Shown in pieces: positions 41,985 to 49,990 of a stretch of DNA of 49,990 nucleotides. Source of the stretch: an uncultured Oscillospiraceae bacterium. GTDB taxonomy: Bacteria; Bacillota; Clostridia; Oscillospirales; Ruminococcaceae. The notes below the pieces were generated by a model, which worked only from the letters and a program-made list of their open reading frames with translations, made no database searches and was not told the origin of the DNA. The position numbers and the translations under genes are program-made. The DNA lies in contig CANNTZ010000012.1 in NCBI GenBank assembly GCA_947522735.1, positions 1 to 49,990 on the forward strand. Direction: 5' to 3'. Every line of letters starts with the position of its first letter. Position 1 is the stretch's first letter.

Positions 41985-42011
41985 GACCGCGCCGCCGCAC
42001 TCCATCGGATC

Positions 42012-42040
42012 GTCTTACAATTTGCGGCGCAGGACTTACA
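42012..42040 (-). promoter_or_regulatory. direct repeat, candidate BceR-type response regulator site
   Basis: On the minus strand TGTAAGTC (42040-42033) and TGTAAGAC (42019-42012) are spaced 21 bp, two helix turns, at about -43 to -71 from the transcript start. OmpR-type regulators bind such direct repeats next to weak -35 elements. The same motif was not seen at the regulator gene's own promoter. Confidence 0.6.
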
Positions 42041-42053
42041 TTTTTGCAAGAAA

Positions 42054-43046
42054 TCATTCTATCTCCAGACTGGCCGATTCAAGTCCTATACGTATCGTCG
42101 TGCCGGCGCCCGGCGCAGACTCGGCGGTTATCGTGTGCCCAAGATTGCGGCAGACGCGTCTGCACAGATACAGCCCCAGCCCGCTTGCCTTCTGCTCCGA
42201 GCCCAGCCTGCCGTTGCAGCCGGTGTAGCCGCGCTCGAATATACGCGGCAGATCCTCCGGCGCGATGCCGATGCCGGTATCGCTGATGCAGAGCGTTTTC
42301 GGCGCCTCAAGCGTTATCGATATTTTGCCCGACGGCGTATATTTCAGCGCGTTGGAGACAACCTGACCTATCACAAACGCCAGCCACTTTGCGTCTGTCA
42401 GCGCCGTCACGTTAAGCGGCGTATATTCGAGGCTGAGCCTGCGGCCGATAAATTCTCCCGCGAACCGGCGTAGCTCACCGCATATCACCGCGTCGATATC
42501 GTGCTCGCGGATGACATAGTCTCCGCTTGTCGAATCCAGCCGCAGAAAGGCCATCGCCATCCCGACGTACTGCTCGATATGGAACAGCTCCGACGCCACC
42601 CGGCGCGAAAACGCCGAGTCCTCGTTTTGCAGCGCAAGCTTCATCGCCGAGATCGGCGTCTTAATCTGGTGCGCCCAAACGGTGTAATACTCCACCGTGT
42701 CGCCATAGCGCCCTTCAAGCTGCTCGCAGACGCGCCGCTGCTCCTCCCGCAGCGCCGTTATCGCGAGCTGATAGTCCTCGTCGTCCAGCCCGCGCACCGC
42801 CGGCAGCCCCGCCTCGGTCGAGGGATTTTCCGCTATCTTCAGCAAAAAACGGTGCTTCCTGAGCGCCCGGCGATAGTCGAGCGCCACATAGGCGCAGCCC
42901 GCCGCAAAGCAGAGCAGCGCCGGATATATTACGGCCATCAGCGGTAGATGATAGAGCGCAAAGGAGGCAAAAAATATCGCGAAAAACAGCGCCACCATCA
43001 TCAGCGTGACGCGGCGCTGTCTGATATAAAGCCAAAACGTCCCCAT
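42054..43046 (-). CDS. intramembrane-sensing histidine kinase, BceS-like
   Basis: A 330-residue kinase with two helices (about 14-31 and 36-57) joined by only a few residues, so no external sensor domain. The phosphorylated histidine is His126 in VWAHQIKTPI; the ATP-binding domain has an N box (VVSNALKYTPSG), G box (DTGIGIAPEDL) and GLGLYLC. This layout is that of BceS-type kinases, which read flux through their partner ABC transporter rather than a ligand. GAGGGAGGG lies five bases before the ATG. Follows the regulator gene by 34 bp. Confidence 0.92.
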   Translation of the reverse strand: MGTFWLYIRQRRVTLMMVALFFAIFFASFALYHLPLMAVIYPALLCFAAGCAYVALDYRRALRKHRFLLKIAENPSTEAGLPAVRGLDDEDYQLAITALREEQRRVCEQLEGRYGDTVEYYTVWAHQIKTPISAMKLALQNEDSAFSRRVASELFHIEQYVGMAMAFLRLDSTSGDYVIREHDIDAVICGELRRFAGEFIGRRLSLEYTPLNVTALTDAKWLAFVIGQVVSNALKYTPSGKISITLEAPKTLCISDTGIGIAPEDLPRIFERGYTGCNGRLGSEQKASGLGLYLCRRVCRNLGHTITAESAPGAGTTIRIGLESASLEIE

Positions 43047-43080
43047 AAATACCCTCCCTCAAGGCAGTTTTCCCAAGACG

Positions 43081-43758
43081 TCAGTCGTTTGTCACCATAT
43101 AACCGACGCCGAATTTTGTGGAGATGAAGTTTTCAAGCCCCGCCTGATCCAGCTTTTTGCGCAGGCGGTTCACGTTGACGGTCAGCGTGTTCTCGTCCAC
43201 AAAGCTGTCCGTCTCCCACAGCCGCTCCATCAGCTTTTCACGGCTGACGACGCACCCCTTGTTCTCCATCAGCGCGAGCAGGATGCGGTATTCGTTCTTT
43301 GTCAGCTCAATCCTCGCCCCGCAAAAGCGCAGAGAGCTGTCGCCGGTATCCAGCGTCGCTCCGCGGTGCTCGAGCAGCCTCACCGGCGCGGCGAAATCGT
43401 AAGCACGGCGCAGCAGCGCCTGCATCTTCGCCATCAGCACGCTCATGTCAAAGGGCTTGGCGATGAAGTCGTCCGCGCCGAGGCTCATCGCCATCACGAT
43501 GTTCATGCTGTCCGAGGCGGACGAGATGAATATCACCGGCACGTTCGAGTCCTTTCGTATCTCGCTGCACCAGTGATAGCCGTTGAAGAACGGCAGCGAT
43601 ATATCCAGCAGCACAAGCTGTGGCTCGAACCGCTTTAGCTCGCCCATGATATCGCGGAAGTTTTCGGCGCATTTCGCCTCCATACCCCACGTCTGCGCCT
43701 GTCGAAGTATCTCCTCCGCTATCCCTCTGTCGTCCTCGACGATCAATATCCGGTACAT
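43081..43758 (-). CDS. OmpR-family response regulator, BceR-like
   Basis: A 225-residue regulator: receiver domain (1-115) with acidic Asp9-Asp10, phosphoacceptor Asp52 in VLLDISLP, and Lys101 in AKPFD; then a winged-helix DNA-binding domain (about 130-222, ending FISTKFGVGYMV). I chose the ATG at 43758 with GGGAGG seven bases upstream; a longer frame reads through the promoter. It heads the regulator-kinase pair and likely binds the direct repeat in front of the transporter genes. Confidence 0.94.
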   Translation of the reverse strand: MYRILIVEDDRGIAEEILRQAQTWGMEAKCAENFRDIMGELKRFEPQLVLLDISLPFFNGYHWCSEIRKDSNVPVIFISSASDSMNIVMAMSLGADDFIAKPFDMSVLMAKMQALLRRAYDFAAPVRLLEHRGATLDTGDSSLRFCGARIELTKNEYRILLALMENKGCVVSREKLMERLWETDSFVDENTLTVNVNRLRKKLDQAGLENFISTKFGVGYMVTND

Positions 43759-44127
43759 CCGCACACCTCCCGAAAACTCCCTTATACCTTGATTATACAG
43801 CATCCGGCGGCAGTTTTTCAACCTCACGGGAGGAATGTGCGAAAATCGTTGGTTTTTCTTAATATTTTCGCAACCTCCGTGCCGCAGGACGCTTGAAACA
43901 CGCATTGCAGCGACGGATGGGATATTCAAGATAAAGCCCGGCGCCTCGAAGCTTGCCCAGTGCTTGCAAAAGTCGTTTGCACCCCGTTATCCCCGCCCGT
44001 TGCCGTTCGCTTTTACGCATCTCAGGCGCCCGCCCCTTTGCCTGCGGCGAGGAGACGTCCTCTCGAAAAAACGCGGAGCTGTGCGCCGCCGTAAACGCGG
44101 GAGCTGCAACTTTTTTGAAAAAAGCTA
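43759..44127. other. 369-bp divergent region without a gene
   Basis: Beyond the regulator promoter at its left end I see no coding sequence. It contains a short palindrome near 44050-44070 (GAGGAGACGTCCTC) and, just before the serS promoter, an inverted repeat CTTTTTTGAAAAAAG. Neither can be assigned. Confidence 0.4.
43792..43821 (-). promoter_or_regulatory. sigma-A promoter of the BceR/BceS-like pair
   Basis: Minus strand: TTGAAA (43821-43816), 18-bp spacer, TATAAT (43797-43792), about 25 bp of leader. Confidence 0.65.
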
Positions 44128-44156
44128 TTGAAACGCGTCGCGCGCCGGTGTATAAT
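44128..44156 (+). promoter_or_regulatory. sigma-A promoter of the serS T-box transcript
   Basis: TTGAAA (44128-44133), 17-bp spacer, TATAAT (44151-44156); transcript start near 44163. Confidence 0.75.
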
Positions 44157-44162
44157 AGTAAT

Positions 44163-44402
44163 ACATGAGGTCAATATTTTTTAAAGCGTCGATGGGAGAA
44201 ACGATATTGACGCCCTGCGCAGAGAGCCGGCGGACGGTGCGAGCCGGTGCGGGCAAATATCCCTTCCGCTCCCGGAGCTTCCGGCGACGAGCCGGGGCTT
44301 TGCGCCCCATAAAGCGCAGCACGAGTGGCCGGACAATCCGGCAATTTGGGTGGCAACGCGGAACCAACCGTCCCAGGCGAGCAAGCTTGAGACGGTTTTT
44401 TT
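44163..44402 (+). ncRNA. serine T-box riboswitch leader
   Basis: A T-box leader that lets serS be read when uncharged tRNA-Ser accumulates. The T-box sequence TTGGGTGGCAACGCGG lies at 44346-44361; its UGGC would pair with the GCCA end of tRNA-Ser, whose discriminator base is G. The Stem I apical element (AGAGAGCCGG and GGTGCGAGCCGG, 44221-44246) is present. A UCC codon at 44265-44267, just before GCTCCCGGAG, is in the specifier position and is a serine codon. The terminator, AACCGTC with GACGGTT and a run of T, is at 44366-44402. Assignment to serine agrees with the gene downstream. Confidence 0.9.
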
Positions 44403-44446
44403 ATCCGTAAATAAACCTGAAAATCACAGCGAAAGGAATCTTTATT

Positions 44447-45736
44447 ATGCTTGACCTGAAGTTTCTGAGAGAAAACCCCGATATCGTAAAGCAGAACATC
44501 AAAAACAAGTTCCAGGACGGCAAGCTGCCGCTCGTGGACGAGGTCATCGAGCTGGACAAGCTCAACCGCGCCGCGGTGCAGGAGGCGGACGAGCTGAGGA
44601 TGGCGCGCAACCGTGCCTCCAAGCAGATCGGCGGGCTTATGGCAAAGGGCGACCGCGAAGGCGCGGAGCAGCTCAAAAAGGTGGTCTCCGACGGAGCCGC
44701 GCGCCTTGCCGAGCTTTCGGCGCTTGAGGACGAATATGCCGAAAAGATACGCAAAATCATGATGACCATCCCGAACATCATCGACCCGAGCGTGCCCATA
44801 GGCCGCGACGACAGCGAAAATGTCGAGGTGGAGCGCTTTGGCGAGCCGGCCGTGCCCGACTTCGAGATACCCTATCACACCGATATAATGGAGCGCTTCT
44901 GCGGCATCGATCTTGACAGTGCGCGCCGCGTGGCCGGAAACGGCTTCTACTATCTGATGGGCGATATAGCCCGCCTGCACTCCGCCGTCATCAGCTACGC
45001 GCGCGACTTCATGATCGACCGCGGCTTCACCTACTGCGTGCCTCCCTTTATGATCCGCAGCAACGTCGTCACCGGCGTAATGAGCTTTGCCGAGATGGAC
45101 GCGATGATGTACAAGATCGAGGGCGAGGATCTCTACCTCATCGGCACCAGCGAGCATTCGATGATCGGCAAATTCATCGACACCATACTCCCGGAGGCGG
45201 AGCTTCCGCAGACTCTGACCAGCTATTCCCCCTGCTTCCGCAAGGAAAAGGGCGCGCACGGGCTCGAAGAGCGCGGAGTTTACCGCATACATCAGTTTGA
45301 GAAGCAGGAGATGATCGTCGTCTGCAAGCCGGAGGACAGTCCGATGTGGTTCGACAGGCTCTGGAAGAACACCGTCGATCTGTTCCGCTCGCTGGATGTT
45401 CCCGTCCGCACGCTTGAGTGCTGCTCCGGCGACCTTGCCGACCTCAAGGTCAAGTCGCTCGACGTCGAGGCGTGGTCGCCGCGCCAGAAGAAGTATTTCG
45501 AGGTCGGAAGCTGCTCCAACCTCGGCGACGCACAGGCGCGCCGTCTTAAAATCCGCATTGCGGGCGAGGATGGCAGGAAGTATCTGCCGCATACCCTCAA
45601 CAACACCGTCGTCGCACCCCCGCGTATGCTGATAGCTTTTCTTGAAAACAACCTCAACGCCGACGGCTCGGTCAACGTCCCGGTCGCGCTGCGCCCGTAT
45701 ATGGGCGGCAAGGAAAAGCTTGTCCCGAAGAAGTGA
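44447..45736 (+). CDS. serS: seryl-tRNA synthetase
   Basis: A 429-residue class II synthetase that charges tRNA-Ser and tRNA-Sec in the cytosol. The N-terminal coiled-coil arm (about 28-100) grips the tRNA; the catalytic domain shows GTSEHSMIG, motif 2 FRKEKGAHG with the following EERGVYRIHQFEKQE, and motif 3 near 385-400 (NNTVVAPPRMLIAFLEN). AAAGGAA precedes the ATG. Controlled by the serine T-box upstream; the downstream papain-like gene may be in the same transcript past a weak hairpin. Confidence 0.96.
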   Translation: MLDLKFLRENPDIVKQNIKNKFQDGKLPLVDEVIELDKLNRAAVQEADELRMARNRASKQIGGLMAKGDREGAEQLKKVVSDGAARLAELSALEDEYAEKIRKIMMTIPNIIDPSVPIGRDDSENVEVERFGEPAVPDFEIPYHTDIMERFCGIDLDSARRVAGNGFYYLMGDIARLHSAVISYARDFMIDRGFTYCVPPFMIRSNVVTGVMSFAEMDAMMYKIEGEDLYLIGTSEHSMIGKFIDTILPEAELPQTLTSYSPCFRKEKGAHGLEERGVYRIHQFEKQEMIVVCKPEDSPMWFDRLWKNTVDLFRSLDVPVRTLECCSGDLADLKVKSLDVEAWSPRQKKYFEVGSCSNLGDAQARRLKIRIAGEDGRKYLPHTLNNTVVAPPRMLIAFLENNLNADGSVNVPVALRPYMGGKEKLVPKK

Positions 45737-45745
45737 TATTGCAAA

Positions 45746-45780
45746 GGGCGGAGCCGTTGTCATTGCGCTCCGCCCCTCTT
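45746..45780 (+). terminator. terminator-like hairpin after serS
   Basis: GGGCGGAGC (45746-45754) and GCTCCGCCC (45767-45775) pair, followed by CTCTTT. The U-tract is modest and the next gene starts only 13 bp later, so readthrough is possible. Confidence 0.6.
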
Positions 45781-45787
45781 TGACGAT

Positions 45788-46465
45788 ATGGAAGATTTAT
45801 TTTTCAAACGCATATACGTCGTGTTTTCCCGCACCCCCGGCAGGCTTGGCCGCGCGATACGCGCTGTGACAGGCGGAAAATACAACCACGTTTCGCTGGC
45901 GTTCGATCCACGTCTGCGCCGGTGCTGGTCCTTTGCGCGCATCCACGAGAACACGCCGCTCTACGGCGGCTTTGTCGCGGAATCTCCGCTGCGCTTCACC
46001 CGGCGCGGCAAGCCGTCAAGGATAATGATCTGTGCGCTGGACATTCCCCGCGAGCGCTATGAGGCGCTGCGGCGTAGGATCAGGGAGATCGAGGGCGGCG
46101 GCTATATCTACAACACCTTTTCCGCCCTTGCCGCGCCGCTGCGTTTGCGTGTCCGCGCGCGGTGTGCCTACACCTGCGTTGAGTTTGTCGCGGACATGCT
46201 GCGAATCGCAGGCGTAGCCGTTCCGGACGGCTTTGTCTCGGTCGACCTCCTTGCGGCGCTGTTATCGTCAAGCGCGGTCTATCACGGCTCGTCGGCCCCG
46301 TTCTGCCACAGCGCGGGCTGGGGCCGCGATGAATTTCCTGTCCGCCGCTCCGGCTGGTACTATTTCCGACGCACAACTCAAAATCTCGCAAAACTTGCCG
46401 CCGGTGTTGCCCGACGGCAAGTCCTCAAATCGCGTCAAAGGCGCTTACGTTATCAGGCGCGTTGA
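45788..46465 (+). CDS. permuted papain-like (YiiX/NlpC-P60-type) protein
   Basis: A 225-residue protein with the permuted order of catalytic residues: His34 in KYNHVSLAF comes before Cys130 in YTCVEFVADML. This is the arrangement of YiiX/YebB-like thiol hydrolases, which have been linked to lipid or peptide substrates; the family function is not settled. No signal peptide. There is no convincing ribosome binding site before the ATG and the C-terminus is very basic. It lies 51 bp after serS and may depend on readthrough. Confidence 0.7.
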   Translation: MEDLFFKRIYVVFSRTPGRLGRAIRAVTGGKYNHVSLAFDPRLRRCWSFARIHENTPLYGGFVAESPLRFTRRGKPSRIMICALDIPRERYEALRRRIREIEGGGYIYNTFSALAAPLRLRVRARCAYTCVEFVADMLRIAGVAVPDGFVSVDLLAALLSSSAVYHGSSAPFCHSAGWGRDEFPVRRSGWYYFRRTTQNLAKLAAGVARRQVLKSRQRRLRYQAR

Positions 46466-46569
46466 CCGATTCGCGCGGCGAGAGAGAAAATCCGCGCCCA
46501 TGCCGCAAGAATTAACGCAGCGCAGCAACAACCCTAAGAAATCGTCGCTTGCGCCGGTTTCGCCTGCGG

Positions 46570-48549
46570 CTATATCGGTGTGCATTGCCCGCAGGCGTCG
46601 CAGTGTTTTTCCTTGTAGAGACAGTCGAGAACGTCACCTTGAACCGGTTCCATACCGGATTCCGAGCCGTTAGGACAATAATAGTAGTCAAACGAATCAT
46701 GTCCGGTCAGGCCACCGCAGCCCAAGTAAAAGTTTCCGTCGTTGTATAGAAATCCGCCGTGCTGCGGGATCTCCTTAACGAGAAAAGCCCGAGAGGCGTG
46801 GCCTCCAAGAGAAAAATCAACGGGATCGCTTGTGCAGCAAATCGGTTCATGTGTCCAGCAGTCGACCAACAGAGCGCGCCCACTCACGTAGGCGGACGGA
46901 TCAAAGCGCTTGCCGCCGGGGTCAGCGCTCCAGTTATACAAAGCAACCAGTACGGTGCTTTCGTCGACACGGATAAAAGCCTCGGTGGATTGTGGAAACT
47001 CGTAAAAATCCTTCGGTCGGGCAGCCCTGCCATATGGAGGCAGAATGTTGGCAAACAACGCGCGCCGGTCCTTTCCGATTTTTTCCAACTCTTCATTGAT
47101 AAGGATGTGTCCGCCGCTCATTGCGACAACGGTTGCCCATGTACGCGCCTCGTCGAATGTCAGTTTTACGCCGTCGTTGTTGTACGGGCACAGATAATCA
47201 CGAACAATCAGTGCGTCGGGATCGTTTATGAATACCTTGCCGTGATATGGGCTGCGCATGATAATCGCCTGTGCATCCTGTCGGATGATGTCCCACCACA
47301 TATTTGCATTAAAGGCGATGTCCGCAGAAGCGCGTATGGAATCGAAGATGCCTATGCTCTCGCCGATCGGAGCGCCGCAGGCCAGCAAAAAAACGTCGTC
47401 GCCCACGACCTTTCGGATCTCTTTGAAGTACCGGCGATACTGTGCGGCGGCGTAGTCTCCGGGATAGACGACATTCTCGCCGTCCGCAATACGAAGCAGA
47501 AGGTTGACGATGAAGTCGATCTTGAAATAAACGCAGCCATATTCATTGACTCCGCGGAGATACATTTCTCTCGCAAGCTCAATGGCTTCAGGCTTTGTAA
47601 TGTCAAGACCGTACACATTGTCAAATGCAGGAGTAACACTCCCTGTCTTATCCGGAAGCAGATACGGTCGCAGCTCCTTGAAGCGGGACGAGTTTTTGTG
47701 GACAAGGCCGGGGGCGTTCCAAAGGCCAAAGCGAAGTCCAAGATTACGGCAGAACTCGGAAAGAGCGCGAATACCGTGCGGGAACCTCCTCTCGTCGTTT
47801 GTCCACCATGCGGCGAACGAGTTATCCTTCTCCCACCCGTCATCGATCTGAATAAGGTCTGCGCCGAAGCGGCACTCGTTCGCAGCAAGCTGTTTGATCT
47901 GCGTCCGGACGTGTTTTTCCGTAACGCTGTCATACATGCAGGACCACGACGACCAACCCGCCGGGCTCGGTTTCATCGGGCCGAGTTCATACCGATCGTG
48001 AAGCGTCTGCGTATATCTCTCAAAGTATTCCAAACCTCCGAGCGTATCATCCAGCGCAAGTTTTTCGAGTGCATACTCTTCTCCGGGTCTGACTGGTTTG
48101 TCCTCCATCTCAAACTGGATGCGAAGATTGTTTTTATCGGTGCGGAACTGGGTGAAGAAACGGTCGAAGGTTGTAAAGCCCGCGTTGAGATCGCCGGCCT
48201 CGCTGTGAAGAGTTATCAACTCCCGACTGCGGAACTCATGTGTTGCTTCACTCAGATTTCGGATCCCTGGAAAGGCGTTGGTGTCAATATCGTTGTCGTA
48301 GATCCACACTGGATCTGCACCGCCGACATTATTTTGCGCGAGCGGAAAATTCAGAGTAATGCGCCGCAGTGTGATCATCTTTTCCGGGACAAATGAGATT
48401 TCTATCTCGGGCAAAGCATATTTGCAAACAGAGGTAACGGTGAAATTCAGTCCGCCGAGCGAAAAGGCTCGTTTCTGTGCAGCGCTGTCGAGCGGGAGAT
48501 TATACTCTCTCCCGTCTGAGGCAGTAACAATCAGATTGAAGCTAAGCAT
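46570..48549 (-). CDS. GH36-type alpha-galactosidase-like glycosidase with a cysteine tail
   Basis: A 659-residue protein: an N-terminal beta domain (to about 210), a TIM barrel (about 215-520) and a C-terminal sandwich. IQIDDGWE, the nucleophile Asp in YFKIDFI and an aspartate in RASADIAF fit GH36. No signal peptide. After the usual end near ASRAFLVKEI, some 65 further residues follow, ending HCDACGQC, which I have not seen in typical family members. GC is visibly lower than around it (25 of 60 in 47581-47640), suggesting acquisition. AAAGAG lies about 12 bases before the ATG. Next gene upstream is galM, in the same direction. Confidence 0.82.
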   Translation of the reverse strand: MLSFNLIVTASDGREYNLPLDSAAQKRAFSLGGLNFTVTSVCKYALPEIEISFVPEKMITLRRITLNFPLAQNNVGGADPVWIYDNDIDTNAFPGIRNLSEATHEFRSRELITLHSEAGDLNAGFTTFDRFFTQFRTDKNNLRIQFEMEDKPVRPGEEYALEKLALDDTLGGLEYFERYTQTLHDRYELGPMKPSPAGWSSWSCMYDSVTEKHVRTQIKQLAANECRFGADLIQIDDGWEKDNSFAAWWTNDERRFPHGIRALSEFCRNLGLRFGLWNAPGLVHKNSSRFKELRPYLLPDKTGSVTPAFDNVYGLDITKPEAIELAREMYLRGVNEYGCVYFKIDFIVNLLLRIADGENVVYPGDYAAAQYRRYFKEIRKVVGDDVFLLACGAPIGESIGIFDSIRASADIAFNANMWWDIIRQDAQAIIMRSPYHGKVFINDPDALIVRDYLCPYNNDGVKLTFDEARTWATVVAMSGGHILINEELEKIGKDRRALFANILPPYGRAARPKDFYEFPQSTEAFIRVDESTVLVALYNWSADPGGKRFDPSAYVSGRALLVDCWTHEPICCTSDPVDFSLGGHASRAFLVKEIPQHGGFLYNDGNFYLGCGGLTGHDSFDYYYCPNGSESGMEPVQGDVLDCLYKEKHCDACGQCTPI

Positions 48550-48955
48550 AACAATAACAGTCTCTTTCTATATAGTTGTCTGCGTTGTCTGCGAACCGGG
48601 TTGTTACGGAAAACCCAAAGTTCAGCATATACAATTTCAAAATGAGTGTTAAGCGGAAACAGCCCAAGGATCAACCGGCTCCATGCGGCACGGCTTGTCC
48701 GGTCAAAGCCGGGCGTAGCGGCCTTTGCCGTTCGCGATTTAAAAACTATATTTTCTAACAGCTTAGAAGAAAACAAAAGAGGGTGTCTCCTGCTTTCAAA
48801 GCATATTGAATTTACATTGCCATTCTGTAGAATCTTACCTAAGCGTTACAGACGGGAATCCTGCAAATCGCATTTGTTGCAAATGATTCCCTGTCGGCTT
48901 ATATCTCGCCAAAGGCGTGAACCGCGGATATGCCGCCGGGCGCTGCCCGGCGCGA
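48550..48955. other. 406-bp low-GC intergenic region upstream of the GH36 gene
   Basis: No gene is supported. It contains a tandem 9-bp repeat, GTTGTCTGC twice (48575-48592), in the GH36 leader and a hairpin at 48935-48951 near the galM stop. The promoter of the GH36 gene could not be fixed. Confidence 0.4.
48935..48951 (-). terminator. GC-rich hairpin after galM
   Basis: GCCGGGC (48935-48941) and GCCCGGC (48945-48951) form a 7-bp stem with a three-base loop five bases past the galM stop, but without a U-tract on the minus strand. Confidence 0.35.
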
Positions 48956-49990
48956 TTATTCCAACGGACGCTGCCCACAGGAAAATTCATAGACCGTGCG
49001 TGCGGAATAGCGCTCGCCAGCCTTGAGTATGATCGAGGGGAAGCTCTCGTGATGCAGCGCATCGGGGAAGCATTGCGTCTCGAGACAGAACGCGTCGTGC
49101 GGCCTGTAGGTCACGCCGCAGCGCCCCGCACCCTCGGCGCAGGTTATCATGTTGCCGGTGTAGAGCTGTACGCCCGGACGGTCGGTGACGACGCGCAATA
49201 CGCGGCCGGTCTCGTTGCAACGCGCCTCGCAGGCGAGACCGAGCTCAAAGCCTTTGTCCAGCGCAAAGTTGTGGTCGTAGCCGCCGCCGAGACGAAGCTG
49301 CTCGTCGTCGCAGCCGATACGCTCGCCGATGGCGTGGAGCTCACGGAAGTCAAACGGCGTGCCGTCTACTGGCATCCTGTCGCCCGTCGGGATGAGTCCG
49401 TCGCCGACGGGAGTTATGTGCGACGCAAATATACGCAGCTCTTGCGAGAGGATGTCGCCGTGACCGGCGAGATTGAAGTAGGTGTGGTTGGTGAGGTTAA
49501 CCGGCGTGTCCGCATCGGAGCGCGCGCCGTATTCCAGCACAAATTCGTTTTTTCCTGTCACGCGGTAAACAATCTCGACCGCGAGATTTCCGGGATATCC
49601 CTCCTCGCCGTCAGGACTGAGGTAGTCGAAGCGCACTCCGTCCTCTATAATCTCACCGTTCCATATGCGCTTGTCAAAGCCGATGCGCCCGCCGTGCAGA
49701 TGGTTCGGGCCGTCGTTTTTAAATAGGTCGTAGCGCTTGCCGTTCAGCGTGAACTCGGCGTTCGCAATGCGGTTGCCGACACGCCCAATCGCAGCGCCGA
49801 GATAACCCTCGCCGTTCACATAGCCTTCTATGGCGTCGTAGCCGAGCACAACCTCTCCTGGCACTCCGTCTCTGTCCGGCGCAAGTATAGACAGCACCGT
49901 GCAGCCGTAATCGCTGACGGTCACGGTGAGCCCTCCCTCGCCCCTGAGCTCGAACGCCGAAACCGGAACGCCGTTCACGCTGCCGAAATC
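48956..49990 (-). CDS. galM: aldose 1-epimerase, 5' end beyond the window
   Basis: At least 344 residues of a galactose mutarotase, interconverting alpha and beta anomers of hexoses. NHLHGG, LTNHTYFNLAGHG with the catalytic histidine and LETQCFPDALHH with the catalytic glutamate near the C-terminus are all present. A GTG at 49978 could start it, but the frame stays open to the edge and reads D-F-G-S just before, matching the F-G that opens this family, so the true start is probably outside. It shares direction with the GH36 gene downstream and fits galactoside breakdown. Confidence 0.92.
   Translation of the reverse strand, partial: DFGSVNGVPVSAFELRGEGGLTVTVSDYGCTVLSILAPDRDGVPGEVVLGYDAIEGYVNGEGYLGAAIGRVGNRIANAEFTLNGKRYDLFKNDGPNHLHGGRIGFDKRIWNGEIIEDGVRFDYLSPDGEEGYPGNLAVEIVYRVTGKNEFVLEYGARSDADTPVNLTNHTYFNLAGHGDILSQELRIFASHITPVGDGLIPTGDRMPVDGTPFDFRELHAIGERIGCDDEQLRLGGGYDHNFALDKGFELGLACEARCNETGRVLRVVTDRPGVQLYTGNMITCAEGAGRCGVTYRPHDAFCLETQCFPDALHHESFPSIILKAGERYSARTVYEFSCGQRPLE

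Noticed and set aside
1..49990. Search for CRISPR arrays, insertion sequences, phage genes, retrons and toxin-antitoxin pairs.
   Set aside because: No regularly spaced repeats, transposase, integrase, reverse transcriptase or paired small genes were found among the supported coding regions.

Overview
The window is from a GC-rich, endospore-forming member of the Clostridia. Evidence: an uninterrupted sigK, the dipicolinate synthase pair dpaA/dpaB, a serine T-box leader on serS, a Bce-type peptide-sensing resistance module, consensus sigma-A promoters and strong AGGAGG-type ribosome binding sites. Most genes are GC-rich; the large glucan synthase gene is the most extreme and the GH36 gene near the right end is clearly lower. 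No rRNA, tRNA, IS element, phage gene or CRISPR array was seen. The family (Oscillospiraceae-like or Christensenellaceae-like) cannot be settled from the sequence alone.

Layout. 1-1.6 kb: the first codons of an ECF sigma factor running off the left edge, a gene-poor stretch and a small DUF3592-like membrane protein. 1.6-5.6 kb: a translationally coupled pair, an MMPL/RND transporter and an exported heptad-repeat protein. 5.8-11.5 kb: sigK, nicotinate phosphoribosyltransferase, a CNNM/CorC (hemolysin-family) membrane protein, and dpaAB behind a SigK-type promoter. 12-15.6 kb: a heterodimeric ABC exporter with one degenerate ATP site. 15.7-19.3 kb: a Y-family DNA polymerase, an alpha/beta hydrolase, and an ECF sigma factor fused to a 260-residue C-terminal domain. 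19.5-21 kb: two coupled amidohydrolase-fold genes, the first lacking every metal ligand. 21.2-28.6 kb: a 2466-residue GT84/GH94 cyclic beta-1,2-glucan synthase-like protein. 28.8-33.1 kb: a KDG-kinase-like sugar kinase, an exported protein, a LarA-type nickel-pincer racemase/epimerase homologue and a lipoprotein. 33.3-38.5 kb: a four-gene operon (SIS isomerase, TIM-barrel isomerase-like protein, RidA, pyrimidine-nucleoside phosphorylase) divergent from a GH78-type glycosidase. 38.6-43.8 kb: a BceRS-BceAB module with an extra exported protein as last gene. 44.1-46.5 kb: T-box, serS and a permuted papain-like protein. 46.6-50 kb: a GH36 alpha-galactosidase-like gene and a 5'-truncated galM.

How they fit together. 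Three themes recur: carbohydrate turnover (GH78, GH36, GalM, KdgK, SIS and TIM-barrel isomerases, LarA homologue, beta-1,2-glucan synthesis), envelope and antimicrobial defence (MMPL pair, ABC exporter, Bce module, ECF factors), and sporulation (SigK made here probably drives dpaAB here). The most unusual items are the paired active/inactive amidohydrolases, the TIM-barrel isomerase lacking one metal-ligand segment, the sigma factor fusion, the extra Bce-operon protein behind a 21-bp-spaced direct repeat, and the glucan synthase in a spore former. No single obviously new multi-gene system stands out; these are the best leads.
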